The translations under genes were made by a program, and so were the position numbers. A stretch of 64,000 nucleotides of DNA from Psychrobacter cibarius (lineage in GTDB: Bacteria; Pseudomonadota; Gammaproteobacteria; Pseudomonadales; Moraxellaceae). Below, in pieces: positions 9,805 to 17,862 of this stretch (position 1 is the stretch's first letter; each line of letters starts with the position of its first letter). The notes below the pieces were generated by a model. That model made no database searches. It was not told the DNA's origin and saw only the letters and a program-made list of their open reading frames with translations. Location of the stretch: positions 1-64,000 of the forward strand of contig NZ_JABASQ010000010.1 in NCBI RefSeq assembly GCF_016107535.1, in the 5' to 3' direction.

Positions 9805-11058
9805 ATGAATAATAATGCTATGACTACCCATTTACCACCGAATCAATCACGACAGACTGATTCATCAGCACAAGAGTCACCGATGCCAAATGACATTTTA
9901 AATAATAGTGAATTACCTGACAATAATCAGTCGATGCTTGATGAGCAAAGCCATAGCGATCATGTTTTAGAAGAAGCTATGCTAAAAGATAGTGATGTGC
10001 TTGACGACGATATGATAGATAGCAGCGATGAAGATGCTGACGACATTGATGATAGCGACGATGATGAAGCGTCAGCCGCCGGTCAAGTGGTGCCAGTAAT
10101 TATTAATATGACGCATACGGTTATAGAAGACGAAGCAGGTTTACGTATTGATAAATTGGCTTCAAAAATATTTACCGATTTCTCACGTGTTCAATTACAA
10201 GGTTGGATCAGTGATGGCAGCCTACTGTATAACGGTGGCGTGCAAAAACCGAAAATTCGTGTCAGAGCGGGTGATGTGATGCAGTTAACGACCACATTAG
10301 AGCAGCATAGTGAAGATCAACCAGAAAATATAGACATCGATGTGGTCTATGAAGATGATGACGTATTGGTCATCAATAAACCTGTTGGCATGGTAGTGCA
10401 TCCTGGTGCGGGCAACCAAACCGGCACCTTGGTTAATGCACTGCTGTATCACTATCCGCAGCAGCACCATTTGCCGCGTGCAGGTCTGGTGCACCGTATT
10501 GATAAAGATACCTCAGGGTTATTGTTGATTGGTAAAACCAAGCCAGCACAGCTTGCGCTGATGGAGCAACTAAAGGACAAATCGGTCTATCGTCATTATC
10601 AATGTGTGGTAGCAGGGGACGCAGCGAGTCTATCGCGCCATCGCCGTATTGACGCCCCAATCGGTCGTCACCGTAATCAGCGTACTAAAATGACGGTAAT
10701 GACGGCAGGACGCGAAGCTGTGACACATTTACTGAATGTGACCGCGCTTAATGGCAATTATTGCCTGTTGGATGTAGGTCTTGAAACGGGACGCACTCAC
10801 CAAATTCGTGTGCATTTAAGTCATGTTACTTATCCGATAGTGGGTGATCGTGTCTATGGTGGTCGTCGTCAATTGCGGGCAGGACTGACAGAAGCACAAC
10901 GTCAAGCGATTAATAATTTTCCACGTCAAGCCTTGCATGCCTACACACTGGGTTTCGTACATCCAACGACAGGTGAAGATATTGAAGTTACCACACCACT
11001 GCCTGAAGATATGCAGCAGTTAATGGCTGTGCTAAGTGATGGCTATGATGACGAGTAG
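9805..11058 (+). CDS. rluD: 23S rRNA pseudouridine synthase RluD
   Basis: RluD converts the uridines of 23S rRNA helix 69 (1911, 1915, 1917 in E. coli) to pseudouridine. An S4-like RNA-binding domain is visible ('LRIDKLASKIFTDFSR...'), followed by the RluA-family catalytic domain with 'HRIDKDTSGLLLIGKT', whose Asp is the nucleophile, and 'ETGRTHQIRVHLSH'. The N-terminus has about 85 residues of very acidic, Asp/Ser-rich sequence not present in E. coli RluD (326 residues). Start choice is weak: the frame is open from a GTG at 9685, but the ATGs at 9805, 9820 and 9883 are alternatives and none has a convincing SD. pgeF follows about 100 bases downstream, as in E. coli. Confidence 0.93.
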   Translation: MNNNAMTTHLPPNQSRQTDSSAQESPMPNDILNNSELPDNNQSMLDEQSHSDHVLEEAMLKDSDVLDDDMIDSSDEDADDIDDSDDDEASAAGQVVPVIINMTHTVIEDEAGLRIDKLASKIFTDFSRVQLQGWISDGSLLYNGGVQKPKIRVRAGDVMQLTTTLEQHSEDQPENIDIDVVYEDDDVLVINKPVGMVVHPGAGNQTGTLVNALLYHYPQQHHLPRAGLVHRIDKDTSGLLLIGKTKPAQLALMEQLKDKSVYRHYQCVVAGDAASLSRHRRIDAPIGRHRNQRTKMTVMTAGREAVTHLLNVTALNGNYCLLDVGLETGRTHQIRVHLSHVTYPIVGDRVYGGRRQLRAGLTEAQRQAINNFPRQALHAYTLGFVHPTTGEDIEVTTPLPEDMQQLMAVLSDGYDDE

Positions 11059-11164
11059 ACCGCTCCTTGTAGGCGAGAGCGTAAAGTCGCTTGTAAAAAA
11101 CAGAGCCTAGTAGTAAATAGCGATCCGTGACATAAAAATGACTCATTAAGACGGTAAATTAGCC

Positions 11165-12127
11165 ATGACTCATCAGTTTCCTATGACATTGCTTGCACAG
11201 ATTGATGATGTGGCTGTTTTTCAAACAGCTGCCTTTTCAAGCGATGACGTTGACGCACAAGACCAGCCCACAGAACAGCTAGTACGACAGCAACGTCAAG
11301 CGAATTATGGTGAACTAAATTTAGGTTTGCATGTCAATGACGATGCTGCAAAAGTACTGAGCAATCGCATGCGTTTATTATCTGCCATCAATGAGCAGCT
11401 TGTACCCTCATCGTCGACATGCCAACAGGTACCCATCAAACGCTTACACTGGGTTAACCAAGTTCATGGTAAGCAAATTCATGATATTGATGGCACAGCG
11501 CTAGGTATGATGCCAATGTCTGCTGACGCGATGGTCAGTCGGCAACAAGGGCTTGGGCTGGCAATAATGACGGCTGACTGCGTACCGATAGTCTTATATC
11601 AGCCAGCCAGTGGTCAAATGGCAGCGATTCACGCGGGTTGGCAAGGTCTGGCTTGCGGGGTTATTCAAGCGACTGTGCACTGTTTTACGCAATCGGGACA
11701 AATCGAAGCTTGGATTGGTGTTTGTATCAGTCAAGACAGCTATGAAGTTGGCGCTCAAGTTCGCAATCAATTATTGAAAGGTTGCACAGAAAATAAGTTA
11801 TTGAACACAGCCAGTATTGAACATTTTGATTCGTTATATGTCATAGATTCTGTGGCTACTATTAAAGGCGATAGCAATACTCAACATGTACAGGATACGG
11901 TTGATAAGCTGTCAAGCTGTGACAAAGTTGACGCAATGAAAATCAAGCTAAACTTACCAAAGTTGGCAGCGGATCAGCTTAGTGCGGCGGGCGTTATAGT
12001 AGATGACACATTATCTAGCAGCTGTAGTTATGCTGATGACCACTATTACTCTTATCGGCGTCAAACGCATTTGCAGCAGCCTGCTACAGGTCGAATGGCG
12101 CTGGTCATTGTACGTGGCGCTGCTTAG
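11165..12127 (+). CDS. pgeF: PgeF/YfiH-type multicopper polyphenol oxidase family protein (peptidoglycan editing factor)
   Basis: Members of this DUF152 family are cytosolic; E. coli YfiH/PgeF keeps peptidoglycan precursors free of misincorporated serine, and homologues are purine nucleoside-acting enzymes. The metal-binding signature is present: 'LGLAIMTADCVPIVLYQP' with Cys, then 'AAIHAGWQGLACGVI' with His, and 'LHWVNQVHG' earlier. The segment 'IGVCISQDSYEVG' has Cys-Ile-Ser where many members have Gly-Pro-x-Ile. A Ser/Thr/Lys-rich stretch of about 45 residues near 225-265 makes the protein longer (320) than E. coli YfiH (243). The order rluD-pgeF is conserved and supports the call; co-transcription with rluD is likely. 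Confidence 0.9.
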   Translation: MTHQFPMTLLAQIDDVAVFQTAAFSSDDVDAQDQPTEQLVRQQRQANYGELNLGLHVNDDAAKVLSNRMRLLSAINEQLVPSSSTCQQVPIKRLHWVNQVHGKQIHDIDGTALGMMPMSADAMVSRQQGLGLAIMTADCVPIVLYQPASGQMAAIHAGWQGLACGVIQATVHCFTQSGQIEAWIGVCISQDSYEVGAQVRNQLLKGCTENKLLNTASIEHFDSLYVIDSVATIKGDSNTQHVQDTVDKLSSCDKVDAMKIKLNLPKLAADQLSAAGVIVDDTLSSSCSYADDHYYSYRRQTHLQQPATGRMALVIVRGAA

Positions 12128-12213
12128 GATTACGCTATTTGCTGTTGCGCGCGATTAACTGTTGAACTTATATTGTTTTTATTTAACCATTTATAGCTAT
12201 TATTAGAGTTTGT

Positions 12214-12816
12214 ATGAATACACCTGCCAAACCGTCCATTACTGATAGCATACCGACTGTAGCTATTGCTGTTATTTATCATAGCAACTACGGTCATACC
12301 AAGCGCGTCGCTGAAGCGATCGTCGAAGGGGCGCGCCAGCAATTGCCAGCAGCACAGGCCAAAGCCGTTGATGTCCACAAGGTTGACTGGGATTATTTGG
12401 ATCAGGCGGATTTGCTGGTTTTCGGTAGTGCCGTATATATGGGTAGTGTCACTGCTGAATTTAAGACTTTTATGGATGAAACCTCAAAGCGCTGGTATCA
12501 TCGTAAATGGGAAGGCAAGTGGGCAGCCGCTTTTGCCAACTCTGGTGGGCTGAGCGGTGATAAGCTGGCGGTATTGCAGCAGATTTCTTTGTATGCGATG
12601 CAGCATGGCATGAACTGGATTGGATTACCGCTGATGCCGACAGGTCATGAGGCTCATGATTTAAACCGTTTATCTAGCTTTTTGGGCTTGATGACCCAGT
12701 CGCTTGATGGTCCCCCTGAGGAAACGCCAGGACGTGGAGATATTGATACGGCTATTTGGTTCGGCGATCATTTGGCCAAGACAATTATCAAGCATCAGCC
12801 GGCGGCACGCCCTTGA
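12214..12816 (+). CDS. Flavodoxin-like NAD(P)H:quinone oxidoreductase (WrbA-like)
   Basis: This is a flavodoxin-fold protein, probably binding FMN. The phosphate-binding loop is 'VIYHSNYGHTKRVAEAIVEG' near residue 17, and the isoalloxazine-contact loop 'VFGSAVYMGSVTAEFKTFMD' follows, as in WrbA-type quinone reductases. The C-terminal half contains 'GLPLMPTGHE' and 'GPPEETPGRGDIDTA', close to WrbA 'GRQPSENEL' type loops in position. At 200 residues it has the normal length. It is likely a cytosolic two-electron quinone reductase used against oxidative stress, although the substrate cannot be read from sequence. It lies 86 bases downstream of pgeF and is closed by an intrinsic terminator. Confidence 0.85.
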   Translation: MNTPAKPSITDSIPTVAIAVIYHSNYGHTKRVAEAIVEGARQQLPAAQAKAVDVHKVDWDYLDQADLLVFGSAVYMGSVTAEFKTFMDETSKRWYHRKWEGKWAAAFANSGGLSGDKLAVLQQISLYAMQHGMNWIGLPLMPTGHEAHDLNRLSSFLGLMTQSLDGPPEETPGRGDIDTAIWFGDHLAKTIIKHQPAARP

Positions 12817-12860
12817 AATGAATGGCTATTGGATCATTCAAGGTAATTTATTAAACATTA

Positions 12861-12893
12861 AAGGCAGATATCAAACCGATATCTGCCTTTTTT
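12861..12893. terminator. Intrinsic terminator
   Basis: A 10-bp perfect stem (GGCAGATATC/GATATCTGCC) with a 5-base loop precedes six Ts on the plus strand. It lies between the convergent flavodoxin-like gene and the small lipoprotein gene. Confidence 0.9.
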
Positions 12894-12919
12894 CTGCTTA
12901 TTTTATGAGTGTGATGGCA

Positions 12920-13105
12920 CTATTTTTGATTTTTTGTACTGGTATTATTTTGAACTTGCACAGTGGTGGCAGGCGTATTTTTGACCAAGATGCTATTGGT
13001 AGGGGTGGTATTCACAGGGATAGGGCTGTCGACAAACTGAAATGATTGGCAGCCTGTCATTAACAGGGCTGATGTAAGTATATAAGCAAGGATTGGTAAC
13101 TTCAT
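12920..13105 (-). CDS. Small lipoprotein, hypothetical
   Basis: The 61-residue product starts 'MKLPILAYILTSALLMTGC', a clean lipoprotein signal peptide with lipobox L-M-T-G-C; the mature part would be about 43 residues, rich in Thr, Asn and Val ('NTTPTNSILVKNTPATTVQV'). It is convergent with the flavodoxin-like gene and shares the intergenic terminator. No family is recognised. The call rests on the signal peptide, on its position and on the absence of any competing gene. Upstream SD is weak (GAG). Confidence 0.6.
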   Translation of the reverse strand: MKLPILAYILTSALLMTGCQSFQFVDSPIPVNTTPTNSILVKNTPATTVQVQNNTSTKNQK

Positions 13106-13734
13106 AGTGGTGTCTCAGGCGGCGATCGGCAATGTGGAAATAGCGCCTATCATAAACAAAATATGGTGCGGTGCAATAGTTTGTTTCGTAGCATTATAAA
13201 AATCTGACTGGTAAAAAAAGCGAGTGCTAACTTAAGTCTATGTATCTATTATGTACAACTAAAATCGATGATGACAAAAAATGAAGCGCATATATGACAA
13301 TTATCTATAATGATAGGTTTTTTATAAAAGATATGCACCCAAAAAATAGAACTTTAGTTACTGATTTTAAAGGTATTATTTAAATGACCTATTATTACAA
13401 TATAAAAAAATATATTACGTTATCAAAAACTGATAATGACAATGCGGTTCTTTACGTTTTGTAAAAATTTGAGACCAATACGTTACTCATTAAGTAATAG
13501 TAGCGAAATAGTCTTACATTAGTAGAGTGAGTAGACATCATTTAGTAACTACGCTTATGAAATTACTTTTGTCACGCTATTTTACTGGATGATTTGCTAC
13601 CTCACTTAATGGACTATCAATTGAGTATAACAAGTCGTCACTCATTAAGGCTTGCTCAATATAAAATGTTTCATCTCAATCATTCATCCTAATAATAATT
13701 ACAACACCCTAGGTGCCCGCTATATGAGGATATT
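13106..13734. other. AT-rich upstream region of the cytochrome/amine oxidoreductase set
   Basis: These 629 bases are strongly AT-rich, especially 13240-13480. The decamer ACTCATTAAG occurs twice (13485 and 13640) in the same orientation, with a related CTCACTTAATG near 13600. No ORF is supported. The region probably carries the promoter and regulator sites of the downstream plus-strand genes. Confidence 0.5.
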
Positions 13735-15204
13735 ATGAAGCCACTTTCTGTGATGTTATCGATGCTCGTCATTGGTATGACCTCCAGCGCTGCGATGGCT
13801 GAAGGCGCAAGCGTCGTCAATACCAGCCTAGCCAATGCTAGCTTGCCTAATGCCAGTTTACCTAATATTAGTCCAGCCAATAGCGAGCTTGTCAATCGCG
13901 GTGCTTACATTGCCCGTGCGGCCGATTGCATGGCATGTCATGGCGAAGATTATACTGGCGGTAAAGCGATCGAAACGCCGATGGGAGATATCTACTCAAC
14001 CAATATTACCCCGTCTAAACGTTATGGTATCGGCGATTATACCGAAAAGGATTTAAAGGCTGCGTTGCAAAAAGGTCGTACGCCAAGCCATATGCTTTAC
14101 CCTGCCATGCCATATCCTTCTTATAGTGGCATGAAAGAAGAAGATATCAGTGCGTTGTTTGCTTATCTGCAAACCGTACCTGCTGTCGATGAAGCACCGA
14201 AATATAAAACTGACCTGCCATTTCCCTTTAACATTCGCAGCTTAATGATTGGCTGGAATTTTCTCAATGTCCCGTCTACTGAAAACCGTGATGGTCTCAC
14301 CGAGACGCAGCAACGTGGTGAATATATTGTCAATAACTTAGAGCACTGCGGCACTTGCCATACCCCGCGTAATAGCACTATGGGTTTCAATAAAAAAATG
14401 TATCTATCAGGTGCTCAGCTTGGTCATTGGCATGCACCAAATATCACGTCTGACGAGTCGAGCGGTATCGGTAGTTGGAGTGAACAAGATATCGTCACTT
14501 ATCTGCGTACTGGTGAGCTTGACCAGCGTGCCTATGCGGGTGGTCCTATGGGCGAGGCGGTTGCACATAGTACGCGCTACTTAAAAAATGAAGATTTGAA
14601 TGCCATTGCTTCTTATCTAAAAGCGGTGCCTGCTATCCAAACAGATGATAAGGTCGCAGCCGTTGATGTCTCGCGTTTACCAACACCCATTAGCGAATCT
14701 ATCACTCATGATTTACTGGCGCAAAAAGATTATTTAGCCCAAGCCAAAGTACAGGTGAGTAATGGCAGCAATTCACCAGAATCGCTATATTTGGCAGCTT
14801 GTGGTAGCTGTCACGGCGTTGACGGTTATGGTCAGCCTGATGCGCGTTACGCTCCTATCGTTGGACTCAGCAGTATTCGCCGTGAGAAACCTGATGCGCT
14901 GGTCAATATGATCCTTCATGGGGTAGAAGGCGCGACTAACACATCACCTATCATGCCAGGGTTCTCAGATGAGCTAAATAGCGAGCAAATCGCTGGTATT
15001 ACCAATTATGTGCGTGTGAATTTTGGTGGTCTCAACAGTAGTGAGGTGAGTGCTAGTGATGTTGACCGTATCGCAACGACAGGTACTGACAAGCCCTTCT
15101 TAATCAAATATGCGGGCTTACTGGCAGTAATCGGTATCATCGTGGCTATTATTATCATTGTGTTTATTATACGAGCCATCTTGCGGTCTAGGCGCCGTCG
15201 TTAA
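13735..15204 (+). CDS. Membrane-anchored tri-heme cytochrome c
   Basis: The protein has an N-terminal signal peptide (cleaved about residue 22, 'SSAAMA') and three CxxCH haem-attachment motifs: CMACH at residue 65, CGTCH at 205 and CGSCH at 356. A single hydrophobic C-terminal helix ('LLAVIGIIVAIIIIVFII') followed by Arg residues anchors it to the inner membrane facing the periplasm. This three-haem layout is that of the cytochrome subunits of membrane alcohol, gluconate and sorbitol dehydrogenases, which pass electrons to ubiquinone or oxidases. Between the signal peptide and the first haem lies a short N-A-S-L-P type repeat. The SD GAGGAT precedes the ATG. It is the first gene of a set with a flavin amine oxidoreductase and a second cytochrome, so it is probably their electron acceptor. 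Confidence 0.9.
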   Translation: MKPLSVMLSMLVIGMTSSAAMAEGASVVNTSLANASLPNASLPNISPANSELVNRGAYIARAADCMACHGEDYTGGKAIETPMGDIYSTNITPSKRYGIGDYTEKDLKAALQKGRTPSHMLYPAMPYPSYSGMKEEDISALFAYLQTVPAVDEAPKYKTDLPFPFNIRSLMIGWNFLNVPSTENRDGLTETQQRGEYIVNNLEHCGTCHTPRNSTMGFNKKMYLSGAQLGHWHAPNITSDESSGIGSWSEQDIVTYLRTGELDQRAYAGGPMGEAVAHSTRYLKNEDLNAIASYLKAVPAIQTDDKVAAVDVSRLPTPISESITHDLLAQKDYLAQAKVQVSNGSNSPESLYLAACGSCHGVDGYGQPDARYAPIVGLSSIRREKPDALVNMILHGVEGATNTSPIMPGFSDELNSEQIAGITNYVRVNFGGLNSSEVSASDVDRIATTGTDKPFLIKYAGLLAVIGIIVAIIIIVFIIRAILRSRRRR

Positions 15205-15369
15205 CTCATTGATTTTATAAAGACGATTTACATATTTATTATAGGACAAGATCTACAGGCAATATGGTAAGGCACAACAGCTCGAAAAACAGACGTAGAA
15301 CTAATCCGAGCTGATTAATAATACATATGCCTACCATCTTGCAGGAACGTCTACTTTAAGGACACTATT

Positions 15370-16971
15370 ATGAAAGACATGCTTCAATCACCAACGCGGC
15401 GCCAACTGCTCTCGATGATTGGTAAAACAGCGGGCGCGACTGCGATGTATCAGGCGATGACGACATTAGGATTCGCGTCAGAGTCGAGTTTTAAAGAGAC
15501 CATGGATCTTAAAGGTGCACCTCCTGGCGCTAGTATCGTCATTCTTGGTGCGGGTCTTGGCGGGCTGACTGCAGCTTATGAGTTACGTAAAGCGGGTTAC
15601 GATGTCAAAGTGCTCGAATATCAAAATCGTGGCGGCGGTCGTAGCTGGACATTGAACAGCGGTGATAAATATACCGAGCTTGGCGGCGAAGAAGTCACCT
15701 GTGATTTTGAAGAGGGCAATTATTTTAATGGTGGACCGTGGCGTCTGCCAAGCCATCATTATGCCGTCTTCCATTATTGCAAACAGTTTGGCGTTGAAAT
15801 GCAGCCCTTTATTCAAACCAATGATCGTGCTTATTTGCATCGCAGTACTCATTTCGACGGTGTGCCGCAGCGCTTGGGTGATGTGAAAAACGACATCCAA
15901 GGTCATGTTGCAGAGCTGCTATCGAAATCAGTTAATGTCGGTGGTCTTGATCGCTCGGTCAATACTGAGGACAAAGAAAAGCTATTAGAAGGCTTAAAAG
16001 GCTGGGGGGTGCTAGATAAAGATTATCGTTACCGCGCCAGTAATGAAACCAGTAAACATCGAGGCTTTAGTGTGTTTCCGGGTGGTGGCTTGATGCCTGA
16101 TGCGACGCCATCAAAACCTTTGCCGATTAGTGAGATACTAGATTCAGGTATGTGGGCAGATATTTATGGCAACCATATGACTTATGGTCATCAACCGACG
16201 ATGTTTCAGCCAGTAGGTGGTATGGGGAAAATTGGTGATGCGTTCACCCGTGAATGCCGCGATATGATTGAGTTTAATGCAAAAGTTACTAAAATTCATC
16301 AAGATGACAGTGGCGTCACTGTCGATTATGTAGACAGCAACAGCCCAGATGGTGCCACCAAGACCATTCGTGCAGATTGGTGCGTGTGCAATATTCCATT
16401 AACTGTATTAACGCAGATGGATATCAATGTCTCAAAACCAATGAAGCAGGCGATGGCCGCCGTGCCTTATGAAACCTCTTATAAAGTTGGTCTAGAGTTC
16501 AACCGCCGCTTTTGGGAAGAAGATGAATGGATATTTGGTGGTCTGACTTATACCGACATGCCCATTGCGCAAATTGCTTATCCTTCACAAAATATGTTTA
16601 AAGATGGTACGGGCGTGCTACTCGGTGCGTATGGTTATGGTCCGACGTCTTATAAGTTTAATACCTTAACGCCGCAAGAACGTATTAATGTTGCCCTTGC
16701 TTATGGTAAATACATCCATCCTCAGTATCCAAAAGAATTCCGCGCAGGGACATCAGTTGTCTGGCACCGCATCCCATGGACGCTCGGCTGTTACGGTATT
16801 TGGAATGAGTCGACCCGTCGTCAGCATTACGATACCTTGTGCAGTATTGATAATCGTATTGTGCTGGCGGGCGAACATTGCTCACATATTCCGGCATGGC
16901 AAGAAGGCGCTATTTTATCTGGTATGGATGCCGCAAAGCGCCTACATAAAAAAGCAAAAATGCTGGTTTAA
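15370..16971 (+). CDS. Tat-exported flavin monoamine oxidase family protein
   Basis: The N-terminus has a twin-arginine signal ('SPTRRQLLSMIGKTAGATA'), so the folded, FAD-loaded enzyme should be exported to the periplasm. The FAD-binding Rossmann motif is 'IVILGAGLGGLTAAYELRKA' and is followed by 'GGGRSWTL', the amine-oxidase family G-G-R-S/T-W motif. The C-terminal FAD contact is 'VLAGEHCSHIPAWQEGAI'. At 533 residues it fits the amine oxidase/L-amino-acid oxidase family. Its position between two cytochrome c genes suggests it works as a dehydrogenase reducing cytochrome c instead of oxygen. The substrate (an amine, polyamine or amino acid) is not readable. AAGGA lies upstream of the ATG. Confidence 0.87.
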   Translation: MKDMLQSPTRRQLLSMIGKTAGATAMYQAMTTLGFASESSFKETMDLKGAPPGASIVILGAGLGGLTAAYELRKAGYDVKVLEYQNRGGGRSWTLNSGDKYTELGGEEVTCDFEEGNYFNGGPWRLPSHHYAVFHYCKQFGVEMQPFIQTNDRAYLHRSTHFDGVPQRLGDVKNDIQGHVAELLSKSVNVGGLDRSVNTEDKEKLLEGLKGWGVLDKDYRYRASNETSKHRGFSVFPGGGLMPDATPSKPLPISEILDSGMWADIYGNHMTYGHQPTMFQPVGGMGKIGDAFTRECRDMIEFNAKVTKIHQDDSGVTVDYVDSNSPDGATKTIRADWCVCNIPLTVLTQMDINVSKPMKQAMAAVPYETSYKVGLEFNRRFWEEDEWIFGGLTYTDMPIAQIAYPSQNMFKDGTGVLLGAYGYGPTSYKFNTLTPQERINVALAYGKYIHPQYPKEFRAGTSVVWHRIPWTLGCYGIWNESTRRQHYDTLCSIDNRIVLAGEHCSHIPAWQEGAILSGMDAAKRLHKKAKMLV

Positions 16972-17015
16972 TAACGCTTGGGTTATATAAATAACTATAA
17001 GATTCAGAGGCTATC

Positions 17016-17708
17016 ATGGACAATGCAATCGTGAAGAAGGCAATCGCGGAGAAAGCAATCTTGAAGAAAAGAGTCATGAAAAACATGACACTCAAACTGC
17101 TGACGGTGATGCTGCTGAGTGGGATCAGCAGTGCAGCACTGTTGGGCTGTAGTCAACGGTCAGATGATGAAGTGACGGTTTCCAGTGTGCAAGATCAGAA
17201 TTCATTAACAACCAATGACTATCAAGCAAGCCGAAATACGGGTGCGTGGGGCGGCGTTTATATGAGCCGTGAGGAGCTTACTGCACCTGCTATCAATATT
17301 GTCGACGACAGCTCATTGCCCAATATGGAAGACGACCCAAGTATTACTGAATGGGACGCAAAGTTTGAAGGCACAAATGGCTTTGTGACGACAGATGGCA
17401 AAAAGCTGTATCACGACTCTTGTGCGGCTTGTCACATGCACAAAGGCGAGGGTGCTTACGGTGCAGGCTATTATCCGCCACTGGCGAATAACAGTAAGAT
17501 GCAATCAAAGTATTACATCATCGATATCTTGATTAATGGCTTTCGTGGCATGCCCTCATTCCATGGAATGATGAACGATGCACAGATGGCGGCGGTTACT
17601 CAATATGTGGTCAGTGACCTAAATGGTTTTACCGATACCGTGACTGCTGAAGATGTGGCAAAACTGCGGCATCCAAATCCATCAGCGGGTGATCCGAGTG
17701 ATGATTAA
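17016..17708 (+). CDS. Mono-heme c-type cytochrome, lipoprotein-like
   Basis: One CAACH haem motif is present at residue 136, inside 'LYHDSCAACHMHKGEGAYGAG', with a likely Met ligand downstream ('GFRGMPSFHGMMND'). The N-terminus has a Lys/Ala-rich n-region, then a hydrophobic stretch ending in 'AALLGC', so it is either a lipoprotein or a secreted protein. The ATG at 17016 has an AGAGG SD; the internal ATG at 17076 also has a purine-rich site and would give a shorter, more typical signal peptide. It follows the flavin enzyme by 44 bases and ends at a strong terminator, so all three genes look like one transcription unit. Its likely job is to carry electrons between the flavoprotein and the tri-haem cytochrome. 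Confidence 0.87.
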   Translation: MDNAIVKKAIAEKAILKKRVMKNMTLKLLTVMLLSGISSAALLGCSQRSDDEVTVSSVQDQNSLTTNDYQASRNTGAWGGVYMSREELTAPAINIVDDSSLPNMEDDPSITEWDAKFEGTNGFVTTDGKKLYHDSCAACHMHKGEGAYGAGYYPPLANNSKMQSKYYIIDILINGFRGMPSFHGMMNDAQMAAVTQYVVSDLNGFTDTVTAEDVAKLRHPNPSAGDPSDD

Positions 17709-17772
17709 TGGTGTTTACTAATTTAGTCAATAATTGTCCAATACATGCTAGTAGCGAAATGATTTAACCGTA

Positions 17773-17827
17773 CCTTGCTCATAAAAAAGCGCCTAATAAA
17801 TAATTAGGCGCTTTTTTATGAGCAAGG
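17773..17827. terminator. Long bidirectional terminator, 25-bp perfect stem
   Basis: A 25-base inverted repeat without mismatch (17773-17797 and 17803-17827) closes a 5-base loop, with internal A6/T6 tracts. It lies between convergent cytochrome and tolB genes and can terminate both. Confidence 0.88.
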
Positions 17828-17862
17828 CTTTATGGATTAAGAAAGATAATGAGAGAGAGGGT

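Noticed and set aside
17773..17827. Phage attachment site or transposon end
   Set aside because: No integrase, transposase, target duplication or tRNA is nearby; terminator is the simpler reading.
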